From positions 53,881 through 117,880 of the forward strand of contig UQKQ01000008.1 of assembly GCA_900541645.1 (NCBI GenBank): DNA of 64,000 bases, in the 5' to 3' direction. Both the position numbers and the translations under genes were made by a program. Positions within the stretch are counted from its first letter, which is position 1; the number at the start of each line of letters is the position of its first letter. This document shows positions 17,183 through 25,897 of the stretch, in pieces. The stretch is from an uncultured Collinsella sp. (GTDB lineage Bacteria; Actinomycetota; Coriobacteriia; Coriobacteriales; Coriobacteriaceae). Below the pieces are notes generated by a model that saw only the letters and a program-made list of their open reading frames with translations, was not told the origin of the DNA and searched no databases.

Positions 17183-18136
17183 ATGGACAAGGCCGCATCT
17201 ACCGGTCATTCGGACCGTTGCCGCATCGTCGTCGATACCTGCTGCGACTTTAGCCCCGAGGTCGCCGCGAACCTCGATGTCGATATCCTGGGTTTCCCCT
17301 TCATTATCGATGGCGAGGAGCGCACGGATGACATCTGGTCGAGCATCACGCCCAAGGAGTTTTACGACCGCATGCGCGCCGGTGCCCGCGTGTCCACCTC
17401 GGCTGTGTCGCTCGGTCGCTATATCGAGTTCTTTACCGAGTGCGCCAAAGAGGGCACGCCCACGGTCTACCTGTGCTTTACCTCGGCGTTGTCGTCGAGC
17501 TACAACTCCGCGTGCCAGGCGGCGGACGCCGTGCGTGCCGAGTATCCCGATTTTGAGCTGTACGTGGTCGACAACGCTCTGCCCTGCGCGACCGGCGCGC
17601 TCTTGGCGCTCGAGGCCGTGCGTCAGCGTTCGGCGGGACTGACTGCCAAGCAGCTGGTCGATTGGGCAAACGAGGCAAAGACCTACGTTCACGGCTACTT
17701 TACGCTCGAGAGCTTCGACGCACTGGCTGCCGGCGGCCGCATTCCGCCCGCGGCGGCGCAGCTCACGGCAAAGCTCGATGTCAAGCCCGAGCTCTCCTAC
17801 GACCTTGCCGGCTCGCTGTCGCTGATCGGCGTCAACCGCGGCCGCAAGAAGGCGCTCAAGTCCATCCTCAAGTCGTTCCGCGAGAACTACGTGCCCGACC
17901 GCACCATGCCCATCGCCATCATGACGGCCGATGCCGAAAAGGACGGTGACTGGCTCGAAGCCGCCATCCGCAAGGAGGAGGGCTGCGCCGACGTCACAAT
18001 CATTCGCAGCTCCGTGGGCCCCACCATTGGCTCGCACGTGGGCCCCGGCATGGTGGCCTGCGCGTTTTGGGGTAAGAACCGCGCCGACAAGGCGTCGCTT
18101 TCCGACCGCATCGCCCGCCGCGTGCGCGGCCAGTAG
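17183..18136 (+). CDS. DegV-family fatty-acid-binding protein
   Basis: 317 residues; ATG at 17183 (a TTG lies just before it), with AAGGAG eight bases upstream. The N-terminal VVDTCCDFSPEVA and the later ARVSTSAVS and CFTSALSSSYNSA segments match the DegV fold, which binds a fatty acid in a cleft between two domains. Characterised members supply acyl chains to fatty-acid kinase. No fakA gene is adjacent. Known members are about 280-290 residues, so the N-terminus is slightly extended. Confidence 0.88.
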   Translation: MDKAASTGHSDRCRIVVDTCCDFSPEVAANLDVDILGFPFIIDGEERTDDIWSSITPKEFYDRMRAGARVSTSAVSLGRYIEFFTECAKEGTPTVYLCFTSALSSSYNSACQAADAVRAEYPDFELYVVDNALPCATGALLALEAVRQRSAGLTAKQLVDWANEAKTYVHGYFTLESFDALAAGGRIPPAAAQLTAKLDVKPELSYDLAGSLSLIGVNRGRKKALKSILKSFRENYVPDRTMPIAIMTADAEKDGDWLEAAIRKEEGCADVTIIRSSVGPTIGSHVGPGMVACAFWGKNRADKASLSDRIARRVRGQ

Positions 18137-18234
18137 GCAAGCGCTGCGTCCGTAATCGCCCTCGACTCACAGCCCAAACGCTGGCACCGAGTATTCAACC
18201 TGGTAATAACACCCAACCCAAAAGGAAAGGTTTC

Positions 18235-19314
18235 ATGGCAAACAAGCTCTCCGTCGCATTTATCGGCACCGGAATCATGGGTGCCCCCATCGCCGGTCAC
18301 ATCCTGGACGCTGGCTATCCCGTCACGGTCAACAACCGCACCAAGTCCAAGGCTGCCGCGCTTATCGAGCGCGGTGCCGCCTGGGCCGATACGCCGGCCG
18401 ATGCCGTGGCTAACGCCGATGTCGTCTTTACCATGGTGGGCTATCCCTCCGAGGTCGAGGAGCTCTACCTGGCGGGCGACGGCCTGCTCGCGTGCACTAA
18501 GCCCGGCGCGGTCCTGATCGACCTCACCACGAGCTCGCCCGAGCTGGCGCGCGACATTGCCGAGGCCGCCCAGGTTTCCGGCCGCATGGCGTTTGACTGC
18601 CCCGTCACCGGCGGCGAGTCGGGTGCTATCGCCGGCACGCTTACGGCTATCGTGGGCGCTACCGAAAACGATATCGCGCCGGTCCGCGACATCCTTGCCA
18701 CCTTCGCGGCCAACATCTGCTGCTTCGACGGCGCCGGCAAGGGCCAGGCTGCCAAGCTCGCCAACCAGGTGTCGCTGGGCGCCTGCATGGTCGGCATGGC
18801 AGACGCCATGGCATTTGCCGAGCTGAGCGGCCTTGACCTGGAGAAGACCCGTCAGATGATCCTGGGCGGTACCGGCAAGTCCGGCGCCATGGAGAGCCTG
18901 GCTCCCAAGGCGCTCGACGGCGACTACAAGCCCGGCTTTATGGTCGAGCACTTCATCAAGGACCTGCGCTTGGCGCTCGCCTATGCCGACGACCGCGAGC
19001 TTGCGCTGCCCGGTGCCGACGTGGCCTTTACGCTCTACGACATGCTCGACGCCATCGGTGGTGCCAAGCTGGGTACCCAGGCCGTCACGGTCCTCTATAA
19101 GGAGGAGGCCGACGCCATCGCCGCCGGTCTGGACTGGTCGCAGTATCGTCCCGAGGAGCATGGCGCTCACGAGGACGGCTGCGGTTGCGGCGAGCATGGC
19201 GACGATCACGAGTGCGGTTGTGGCCACCACCACGACGAGGGCCACGAGTGCTGCGGCGGCCACGGCCATGATGACGGCCACGAGTGCTGCTGCGGCCACC
19301 ATCACGGGGAGTAG
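18235..19314 (+). CDS. Beta-hydroxyacid dehydrogenase with His/Cys-rich metal-binding tail
   Basis: 359 residues. The first 300 form a GarR/3-hydroxyisobutyrate dehydrogenase-type enzyme: the NAD(P)-binding motif FIGTGIMGAPIA at residues 9-20, substrate loop DCPVTGGESGA, and catalytic lysine in GKGQAAKLANQ. It should oxidise a 3-hydroxyacid or reduce a semialdehyde. The last 51 residues are unusual, with 14 His and 9 Cys in repeated GHECC and CGHHH units, a likely zinc, nickel or copper site. AAAGGAAAGG precedes the ATG. It heads a run of four closely spaced genes ending in icd. Confidence 0.85.
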   Translation: MANKLSVAFIGTGIMGAPIAGHILDAGYPVTVNNRTKSKAAALIERGAAWADTPADAVANADVVFTMVGYPSEVEELYLAGDGLLACTKPGAVLIDLTTSSPELARDIAEAAQVSGRMAFDCPVTGGESGAIAGTLTAIVGATENDIAPVRDILATFAANICCFDGAGKGQAAKLANQVSLGACMVGMADAMAFAELSGLDLEKTRQMILGGTGKSGAMESLAPKALDGDYKPGFMVEHFIKDLRLALAYADDRELALPGADVAFTLYDMLDAIGGAKLGTQAVTVLYKEEADAIAAGLDWSQYRPEEHGAHEDGCGCGEHGDDHECGCGHHHDEGHECCGGHGHDDGHECCCGHHHGE

Positions 19315-19319
19315 CGCCC

Positions 19320-19748
19320 ATGAGCTGGACGTTCGTGGTGCTTGCGCTGGTGCTCTTTCTCTTTGCGATCTACATTGGCTTTTTGTGCGGCCAGTGGGCG
19401 TGCGAAAAGCGTGTCATCACCAAGCGCGACTACTGGATTGCCAACTTTGCGGGAGCGGCGGCAGTCGTCCTGCTGACCTGGGTGTTCTCACTGTTCCCGC
19501 TGGTGCAGTTTGCGCCGATCGGCTGGCTCGGCGGCTTTATCGCCGGCCTTAAGATGAGCTTTGGCGAGTCCGTCGGTCCGTGGCGCAAGCACGACGAAGT
19601 CTTTAACGTCAACAAGGCTCACCGTGCCGCCGCCGACGCGGGCGACGCCGAGGAACGCCGCCGTGCGCGTCGCAATGGCGCGGCCGATCGACAGCTCATC
19701 TCGGTCACCGATGACAGCAAGGGTGCTGGCAAGCACGCTAAGAAATAG
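19320..19748 (+). CDS. Small two-helix membrane protein, unknown function
   Basis: 142 residues; ATG five bases after the preceding stop, with GGGGAG upstream. Two hydrophobic helices (FVVLALVLFLFAIYIGFLC near residues 5-23, and AAAVVLLTWVFSLFPLVQF near 45-63) are followed by a basic, Ala/Arg-rich cytoplasmic tail. No family recognised. It is co-transcribed with the dehydrogenase upstream and the HEAT-like gene downstream. Confidence 0.7.
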   Translation: MSWTFVVLALVLFLFAIYIGFLCGQWACEKRVITKRDYWIANFAGAAAVVLLTWVFSLFPLVQFAPIGWLGGFIAGLKMSFGESVGPWRKHDEVFNVNKAHRAAADAGDAEERRRARRNGAADRQLISVTDDSKGAGKHAKK

Positions 19749-19763
19749 TAAGAAGAGGTAACT

Positions 19764-20462
19764 ATGGCAGAAAACAAAGACGAACAGCTCACCGACGAGG
19801 AGCTGGCACAGCTTCAGCTGGCAGAGGAGAACGAGAACGCCGTCGACCGTCTGGTCAAGGAACTCGGCTGCCCCACGCGCCGCATCCGCCAGTTTGCCGC
19901 CCGCGTGCTGCACCTGCTTGCCGAGCGCGATCCGCAGCGCGTCGTGCCCTGCGTGCCCGCGCTGATCGAGGCGCTCGACCGCCCCGAGGCTCAGACCCGC
20001 TGGGAGGCCCTCGATGCCCTGACGGCGCTCGCCACCACCTGCCCCGAGCAGCTGGGCGATGCCTTTGAGGGTGCCGAGACCGCACTGTTCGACGAGATCT
20101 CCTCCACGCTGCGCTATGCTGCCTTCCGCCTGCTGTGCGTGTGGGGCGCCACGAGCGTCGAGCGTTCGCGCGAGGCTTGGCCCATCCTGGACGAGGCCAT
20201 CCAGTGCTACCACGGCGACCTCGAGTATCGCGACATGCTCGGTTGCCTGTACGAGTTTGGCCAGGGCGAGATTGACGCCGAGGTCGCCGAGAAGCTCGCG
20301 CTGCGCCTTAAGTTCGACGCCGAGAACGGCAAGGGCAGTTATCTCAAAGCCCGTTCGAGCGAGATTTGCGAAATGCTTGTTAAACGCTTTGACCTTGATC
20401 TCTCCAAAAAGAAGAAGCGTGCTAGCGTTAAAAAATCTGACGACGCCGAAAACGAGGAGTAA
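19764..20462 (+). CDS. HEAT-like helical repeat protein
   Basis: 232 residues, all-helical by composition. Residues 30-110 (RRIRQFAARVLHLLA, RVVPCVPALIEAL, TRWEALDALTALA) have the spacing of HEAT/ARM repeats, which serve as protein-binding scaffolds. The N-terminus is acidic and the C-terminus has a KKKK run followed by acidic residues. Ribosome binding site AAGAGG. It ends six bases before icd. No enzymatic motif is seen. Confidence 0.65.
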   Translation: MAENKDEQLTDEELAQLQLAEENENAVDRLVKELGCPTRRIRQFAARVLHLLAERDPQRVVPCVPALIEALDRPEAQTRWEALDALTALATTCPEQLGDAFEGAETALFDEISSTLRYAAFRLLCVWGATSVERSREAWPILDEAIQCYHGDLEYRDMLGCLYEFGQGEIDAEVAEKLALRLKFDAENGKGSYLKARSSEICEMLVKRFDLDLSKKKKRASVKKSDDAENEE

Positions 20463-20468
20463 CAGATT

Positions 20469-21554
20469 ATGGCGCACGATGTAGTCCTGATTCCCGGTGA
20501 CGGTATCGGTCCCGAGATTACGCAGGCCATGCGCCGCGTGGTCGAGGCCACCGGTGTCCAGATCAACTGGAACGTCCAGGAGGCCGGCGCCGGCGTCATG
20601 GACGAGTTTGGCACGCCGCTGCCCCAGCACGTGCTCGATGCGGTCGCCGAGACCAAGGTTGCCATCAAGGGTCCCATCACCACACCGGTCGGCACGGGTT
20701 TCCGCAGCGTTAACGTGGCCCTGCGCAAGCACTTCGACCTGTACGCCTGCGTGCGCCCCTGCCTGTCGCAGCCGGGCGACGGCTCGCGCTTCCGCGGTGT
20801 CGACCTGGTTATCGTGCGCGAGAACACCGAGGACCTCTACGCCGGCATCGAGTTCGATGAGGGCGCTGCCGAGGTCGAGGAGCTCTCGCAGCTCGTCGAG
20901 CGCTCGGGCCAGAAGACCTTCGCCGCTGATTCCGCCATTTCAATTAAGCCGATTTCCATCGCCAAGAGCCGCCGCATTGTGGAGTATGCCTTTGAGTATG
21001 CCCGCCGCTGCGGCCGCAAAAAGGTGACGGCCGTGCACAAGGCCAACATCATGAAGGCGACCGACGGCCTGTTCCTGCGCGTGGCGCGCGAGGTGGCCGC
21101 CAACTATCCCGATATCGAGTTCAACGACAAGATCGTCGACGCCACCTGCATGGGCCTGGTCCAGAACCCCAACGACTTCGATGTCCTGGTGCTGCCCAAC
21201 CTGTACGGCGACATCGTGAGCGACCTGTGCGCCGGCCTGGTGGGCGGTCTGGGCATGGCCCCCGGCTCCAACATCGGTGCCGACTGCGCAATCTTTGAGG
21301 CTACGCATGGCTCCGCGCCCGATATCGCCGGCCAGGATATCGCCAACCCCACGGCCGAGATCCTCTCTGCTGCGATGATGCTCGATCACCTGGGCGAGAA
21401 CGATGCTGCCAATCGCATTCGTGCCGCCGTATCTGCCACGCTCGACGAGGGCGAGCAAGTTACCGGTGACGCGCGTCGTGCCCAGACCGGTTCCGTCGAG
21501 GGCGCGGTGGGCACGCAGGCCTTTGCCGATGCCGTTATCGCGCACCTGGCCTAA
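20469..21554 (+). CDS. icd: NAD-type isocitrate dehydrogenase
   Basis: 361 residues, the length of the short NAD-linked class. Motifs: IPGDGIGPEI at residues 8-17, RSVNVALRKHFDLYA in the substrate region, RENTEDLYAGIE, and the NAD-binding GSAPDIAG with the NP motif. The serine and arginine pattern fits isocitrate rather than 3-isopropylmalate. It decarboxylates isocitrate to 2-oxoglutarate. No other TCA-cycle gene is near, so a biosynthetic role in glutamate supply is likely. A 12-base hairpin follows at 21614-21642. Confidence 0.85.
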   Translation: MAHDVVLIPGDGIGPEITQAMRRVVEATGVQINWNVQEAGAGVMDEFGTPLPQHVLDAVAETKVAIKGPITTPVGTGFRSVNVALRKHFDLYACVRPCLSQPGDGSRFRGVDLVIVRENTEDLYAGIEFDEGAAEVEELSQLVERSGQKTFAADSAISIKPISIAKSRRIVEYAFEYARRCGRKKVTAVHKANIMKATDGLFLRVAREVAANYPDIEFNDKIVDATCMGLVQNPNDFDVLVLPNLYGDIVSDLCAGLVGGLGMAPGSNIGADCAIFEATHGSAPDIAGQDIANPTAEILSAAMMLDHLGENDAANRIRAAVSATLDEGEQVTGDARRAQTGSVEGAVGTQAFADAVIAHLA

Positions 21555-21613
21555 GGCATGCACACTGCAAACGCCTAAATAGTACTTAAGTGTTTGCGTA
21601 TAACCTAAGAATC

Positions 21614-21642
21614 AATACGCCCGGCGCTCTGCCGGGCGTATT
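21614..21642 (+). terminator. Hairpin terminator after icd
   Basis: Perfect stem AATACGCCCGGC (21614-21625) with 21631-21642 and a GCTCT-like loop. The T run is weak. Confidence 0.65.
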
Positions 21643-21680
21643 CTATTGGGGACTATGTTTCCTAACAAGGAGTAACTGAT

Positions 21681-22766
21681 ATGGGTCTGATTCAAAAGAA
21701 GGACGAGAAGGACGAGATCGACGGCATCCAGATCATCGAGCGCGGCGAAGGCCCCGACGGTGATGAGGACGAGAAGATCGACCTGGTCGCCGGCACGTCT
21801 GCTGAGCACATTGCTGCCGGTACGACGGCCGAGGAGGAGGACGCTCGCCTGGAGGCAAAGATCGCCGCGGATGCAGCTGACGAGAACCTCATGCCCGAGG
21901 AACAGGACGAGGACGACGACTCCGACGTGGACGACCACGCTTGCAAGCACAAGAAGACGATGATTGCCGCCTTTGTGGTCGCCGTCGTGATCGCTGCCGT
22001 GGTCGGCTTCTTTATCGGCAACGGTGGTTTTGGCGGCAAGGGCGTCGGCTCGGCGACCCTCGCCGAGGACCAGCTCGATTCGACCGTGGCAAGCTACAGC
22101 TACAACGGCAAGAAGAGCGACATCACCGCGCGTGAGGCCATCGAGAGCCAGTACAGTCTCGACACCGTCAAGGACGACGACGGCAACTACACCGCTCCTT
22201 CTGCCGATGTCATCCTGTCCTACGTGCGCAACAAGATCCTGCTCGACGCTGCCGAGGACGAGGGCATCACCGTCTCTTCTAAGGAGATGAAGAAGTACGC
22301 CGAGGATTCCATCGGCACTTCGGACTACAAGACTATGGCCAAGCAGTATGGCGTGTCCAAGGATCAGGCCAAGCAGATCGTCCGCCAGTCCGCGACGCTG
22401 CAGAAGCTCTACAAGAAGAAGGTGGGCGATAGCTCCGCAAGCATGCCGACCGCCCCGACCGAGCCTGCTGATGGCAACGAGGAGACTGCGAGCAAGGACT
22501 ACGCCGATTACATCATCAACCTTGCCGGTGACGAGTGGGATAGCGAGAAGGGCACCTGGAAGGACGCCGATAGCACCTACGCTAAAGCCTTTGCCGACGA
22601 TGCCTTTACGGCCGATAGTGCTACCTATAAGCAGGCCATGACCGCCTACTACACCGCCTACCAGCAGTATTCCTCGCAGGCTTCGAGCGCCAGCTCCAAG
22701 TGGACCGAGTACGCCAACGGCCTCTACGCCAAGGCCAACATCAGCATCTACGGTCTGTTTGCATAA
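21681..22766 (+). CDS. SurA-N-like membrane-anchored protein
   Basis: 361 residues. The first 90 are very acidic and cytoplasmic. One membrane helix follows (MIAAFVVAVVIAAVVGFFIG, near 94-113). The outer part (residues 120-361) contains a helical segment (DVILSYVRNKILLDAAEDEGITVSSKEMKKYAEDS in outline) typical of SurA/PrsA N-terminal chaperone domains, with no rotamase domain. A role in folding exported proteins is inferred. The acidic inner domain is unusual. AAGGAG precedes the start and a strong terminator follows. Confidence 0.7.
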   Translation: MGLIQKKDEKDEIDGIQIIERGEGPDGDEDEKIDLVAGTSAEHIAAGTTAEEEDARLEAKIAADAADENLMPEEQDEDDDSDVDDHACKHKKTMIAAFVVAVVIAAVVGFFIGNGGFGGKGVGSATLAEDQLDSTVASYSYNGKKSDITAREAIESQYSLDTVKDDDGNYTAPSADVILSYVRNKILLDAAEDEGITVSSKEMKKYAEDSIGTSDYKTMAKQYGVSKDQAKQIVRQSATLQKLYKKKVGDSSASMPTAPTEPADGNEETASKDYADYIINLAGDEWDSEKGTWKDADSTYAKAFADDAFTADSATYKQAMTAYYTAYQQYSSQASSASSKWTEYANGLYAKANISIYGLFA

Positions 22767-22810
22767 AGATCGCCTGAGCTTTCGAGTATGAAGCCGATAT
22801 ATCTGATTGA

Positions 22811-22846
22811 GCCCGCTAGAACGAACACCGTTCTAGCGGGCTTTTG
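22811..22846 (+). terminator. Terminator after the SurA-like gene
   Basis: Perfect 13-base stem GCCCGCTAGAACG (22811-22823) with 22829-22841, then TTTT. Confidence 0.85.
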
Positions 22847-23299
22847 CGTTGTAAGAAAGGGCGGGGAAGAGAGTGGTAGGGGAGGGGTTTATATACAAAT
22901 TCTTGAAGACTTTATTCACGTAAAGTGAAAACGATTTCGGCCAAACTGGTAGTAACAATGTGGTACCACTGTTCATCTGGTAGTAACCAATTTTGAGACG
23001 AAATCGAATGGAAATTGCTAAGAATTAGTTTGATAACGAAAGAAATGCATCATGTTTACCTGCGGAAATTACCGTTTACGGGCTAAAAATAACCGTTTGG
23101 CAACGATATAGTTATTTGAACGAAATGTGGTGGACGTTTGAATTGAGTGTGTGCTACCGTACATACCAGTAACCCCAAATAGGGACTGGGTTGTCTAAGT
23201 TTGCGCATCAATGCCGGCAAGCGGAGAAGCCGGTATGCACAAGGCGCGGACATGGAACTCGTTGGTGAACAACGAAAGAAAGGTTGGAGGAGATACCAT
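22847..23299 (+). promoter_or_regulatory. Regulatory region upstream of nagE
   Basis: About 450 AT-rich bases without a gene. Visible sites: cre-like TGAAAACGATTTCG at 22926-22939; direct repeats CTGGTAGTAAC at 22946-22956 and 22977-22987 flanking the palindrome GTGGTACCAC at 22960-22969; the shared sugar-operon motif ACCGTTTACGG at 23071-23081 with a related AACCGTTTGGC at 23091; and a related inverted TGGTATGTAC near 23158-23168. The strong ribosome site GGAGGAG is at 23287-23293. Candidate control by the adjacent GntR regulator and a LacI-type catabolite regulator is inferred. Confidence 0.6.
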
Positions 23300-23335
23300 A
23301 TGATGAAGTACCTCTAGAAGCTCGGCAAAGCGCTG

Positions 23336-24790
23336 ATGCTTCCCGTCGCGGCGCTTCCCGTCGCAGGTATTCTTATGGGCGTGGGCTACCTGCTCGCTCC
23401 CGCAGTCATGGGTGCTGCCGGTGACACTACCGGTTTTGCCTATACCGCCGGCTTCCTGCTCATCAAGGCAGGCGGCGCTCTTATCGATAACATGGCCTGG
23501 CTGTTCGCAGTCGGCGCCGCTGTCGGCCTTGCCGACGATCACGATGGCACCGCTGGCCTCGCTGGCCTCGTCGCCTTCCTGATGATCCAGCAGCTCCTGA
23601 ACCCCGCTGTTGTTGGCACCATTCGTGGTATGGACGCCGATGCTCAGACCGCTTGGCTTGCCACGACCGAGGGCATCGCGTTCTCCAAGATCGCTGGTAA
23701 CTCCTTCATCGGCATCCTGTCCGCCATCATCGGTGGTACTTGCTACAACAAGTTCAAGGACACCCGTCTTCCCGACTGGCTGGCCTTCTTCTCCGGCAAG
23801 CGTTGCGTCGCCATCATGACCGCCGTTATCAGCATCGTCGTCTCCGTCGTCCTGCTCTTTGCTTGGCCGCTCATCTTCGGTGCTCTTGTTGCTCTTGGTG
23901 AGGGTATCGCCGCCATGGGTGGTATCGGCGCTGGCATCTACGCCTTCCTCAACCGCCTGCTCATCCCGACCGGTCTGCACCACGCACTCAACAACGTGTT
24001 CTGGTTCGACACCATCGGCCTGGGCGACCTGACCCACTTCTGGGCTGGCGAGACCTCCGCTGACGTCAAGTGGAGCCTCGGTATGTACATGTCCGGCTTC
24101 TTCCCCTGCATGATGTTCGGTATCCCGGGCGCTGCCCTGGCTATGGTTCAGACCGCTAAGAACAAGAAGGCTGCTATCGGCCTGGTTGTCTCCGCTGCCA
24201 TCTGCGCCTTCGTCTGCGGCGTCACCGAGCCCTTCGAGTTCGGCTTCATGTTCCTGTGCTTCCCGCTCTACGTCGTGTACGCTGCCCTGTACGGCGTCTT
24301 CACCGTCATCACCTACTTTGTTGGTTTCCGTGCCGGCTTCTGCTTCTCCGCTGGTGCTACCGACCTCCTGTTCTCCGCTAGCCTCCCGGCTGCTGCCAAC
24401 ACCTGGATGATCATCCCGCTGGGCATCGCTGCCTTCCTGGTCTTCTACCTCGTGTTCCGCTTCGCCATCACCAAGTTCAACCTCATGACCCCTGGTCGCG
24501 AGGATGAGGATGTCGAGGAGACCTCCGCTTCCGCCGCTGCTGGCGACGACAAGTTCGCCGCTCTGGCCGCCGCTGTTCTTGCTGCCGTCGGTGGCAAGGA
24601 GAACGTCAAGACCGTTGACTGCTGCGCTACTCGCCTGCGCTTCGAGCTCGGCGATTCCGCTCTGGTCGACGAGGCTGCCTGCAAGAAGGCCGGCGCTCTG
24701 GGTGTCATGAAGATGGACAAGGGTGCTACCCAGGTCATCATCGGCACGCAGGTCCAGGCTGTTGCCGAGGAGCTCAAGAAGCTTCTCTAA
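23336..24790 (+). CDS. nagE: PTS N-acetylglucosamine transporter IIBC (NagE-like), amber codon near the N-terminus
   Basis: 484 residues from the ATG at 23336. The GGAGGAG ribosome site is positioned for the ATGs at 23300/23303. That frame reads ATG ATG AAG TAC CTC TAG, then continues without break into KLGKALMLPVAALPV, so a TAG at 23315-23317 replaces a conserved Gln of the N-terminus. The rest is intact: IIC with NRLLIPTGLHHALNN and MSGFFPCMMFGIPGAALAM, linker NLMTPGRED typical of NagE, and a IIB domain with the phosphocysteine in VDCCATRLRF. No IIA domain is fused. It should import and phosphorylate GlcNAc, if translated by reinitiation or readthrough. Confidence 0.8.
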   Translation: MLPVAALPVAGILMGVGYLLAPAVMGAAGDTTGFAYTAGFLLIKAGGALIDNMAWLFAVGAAVGLADDHDGTAGLAGLVAFLMIQQLLNPAVVGTIRGMDADAQTAWLATTEGIAFSKIAGNSFIGILSAIIGGTCYNKFKDTRLPDWLAFFSGKRCVAIMTAVISIVVSVVLLFAWPLIFGALVALGEGIAAMGGIGAGIYAFLNRLLIPTGLHHALNNVFWFDTIGLGDLTHFWAGETSADVKWSLGMYMSGFFPCMMFGIPGAALAMVQTAKNKKAAIGLVVSAAICAFVCGVTEPFEFGFMFLCFPLYVVYAALYGVFTVITYFVGFRAGFCFSAGATDLLFSASLPAAANTWMIIPLGIAAFLVFYLVFRFAITKFNLMTPGREDEDVEETSASAAAGDDKFAALAAAVLAAVGGKENVKTVDCCATRLRFELGDSALVDEAACKKAGALGVMKMDKGATQVIIGTQVQAVAEELKKLL

Positions 24791-24815
24791 GCCTTAAAGA
24801 CGTATCTGTCTTGCA

Positions 24816-24850
24816 AAGGGTCGTCCCGCTCCGCGGGGGCGGCCCTTTTT
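24816..24850 (+). terminator. Terminator after nagE
   Basis: GC-rich stem (AAGGGTCGTCCC with GGGGGCGGCCCTT) followed by TTTTT. Confidence 0.75.
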
Positions 24851-24877
24851 GCTACCTCGATACCTGATGTAGCGTTG

Positions 24878-24991
24878 TAATTGGTATTACAGTGCGCAGG
24901 CTATCAACCGGCAAACAATATTGAAATATGCTGGTTGACCTGCTGTTATTCCAATAAAACTGCTATAGTACGTGGTGTCTGGTTACAACCA
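24878..24991 (+). promoter_or_regulatory. Promoter and candidate operator of the GntR gene
   Basis: TATAGT at 24964-24969 is a good -10; no convincing -35. The palindrome TGGTTACAACCA at 24979-24990 lies just downstream, and TTGGTATTACAG is near 24878-24889. Both resemble the TGGTA-type repeats before nagE, which suggests autoregulation. Confidence 0.45.
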
Positions 24992-25022
24992 ATTTCGAGT
25001 CATTTATCCGGCAGGTATCATT

Positions 25023-25754
25023 ATGGCAATGGGAGCGCGCAAACAACCTCTGTACGATCAGCTCGTCGATTTGCTGACCGATAAAATCGATCACGAACTT
25101 CGGCCCGGCGACTATTTGCCGTCCGAGCGTGACTTGTCGGAACGCTACGGACTCTCGCGTACGACGGTTCGCCTTGCCCTGCAGGAGCTTGAACGCCTGG
25201 GCCTGGTGGTTCGTCAGCGCGGCCGTGGAACCATGGTGTGCGACCGCTCTCTGCAAACGGCAAACCTCACGCAGACCTATAGCTTTACCGAGCAGATGAA
25301 GGCGATCGGCCGTGTGCCCAAGACAACGATTCTCGAGTTTACCGAGGTCGAGGCTGACAAGAATATTGCCGTAGAGATGAACGCGCGCCTGGGCGAGCGT
25401 CTGTACAAGATCAAGCGCCTGCGTATTGCCGATGGTGTGCCGCTGATGATTGAGTGTACATATCTGCCAAGCCGCAAGTTCTTTGCGCTTAAGCGCCCCA
25501 TGATCGAGAACAAATCACTGTACGACATGATCGAGCAGGACTTTCACGAGAAAGTTCGCGTGGCAGAGGAAGAATTCTACGCGAGTATCGCACGCCATTC
25601 CGACGCTCGTCTGCTCGAGATTGCCGAAGGCGCACCGGTCCTGGATTTGATTCGTACCACATATGACATGAACAACGAGGTTATCGAGTATACGCGTTCG
25701 GTTGCGCGTGCCGACCAGTTTAAGTACAAGGTCTACCACAACCGCGCAGTCTAG
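25023..25754 (+). CDS. GntR/HutC-family regulator, NagR-like
   Basis: 243 residues. N-terminal winged helix (residues 8-75: LPSERDLSERYGLSRTTVRLAL) and a C-terminal UTRA ligand domain. Such proteins (NagR, DasR) bind GlcNAc-6-P or GlcN-6-P and release operators upstream of nag genes. It lies between nagE and nagA, which supports that role. A close paralogue is at 33542-34276. ATG at 25023 is chosen; 25029 is an alternative with similar support. Confidence 0.85.
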   Translation: MAMGARKQPLYDQLVDLLTDKIDHELRPGDYLPSERDLSERYGLSRTTVRLALQELERLGLVVRQRGRGTMVCDRSLQTANLTQTYSFTEQMKAIGRVPKTTILEFTEVEADKNIAVEMNARLGERLYKIKRLRIADGVPLMIECTYLPSRKFFALKRPMIENKSLYDMIEQDFHEKVRVAEEEFYASIARHSDARLLEIAEGAPVLDLIRTTYDMNNEVIEYTRSVARADQFKYKVYHNRAV

Positions 25755-25897
25755 AGTTATTGGGTATAAACGGCTTGGCGTGTTTTGCGGCGGGTGCAAA
25801 ATGTGCCAAGCGGTAGAAGGCAACGAACAATCGCTCGAATTAACAATGCAGTGGTTTTTGATCCGCCCTAAAACACACTGCGGGTACGGGAGCATAG

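Noticed and set aside
23300..23335. Pyrrolysine or programmed amber recoding in nagE
   Set aside because: No sign of a recoding element, and the position is an ordinary Gln in the family; mutation or reinitiation is simpler.
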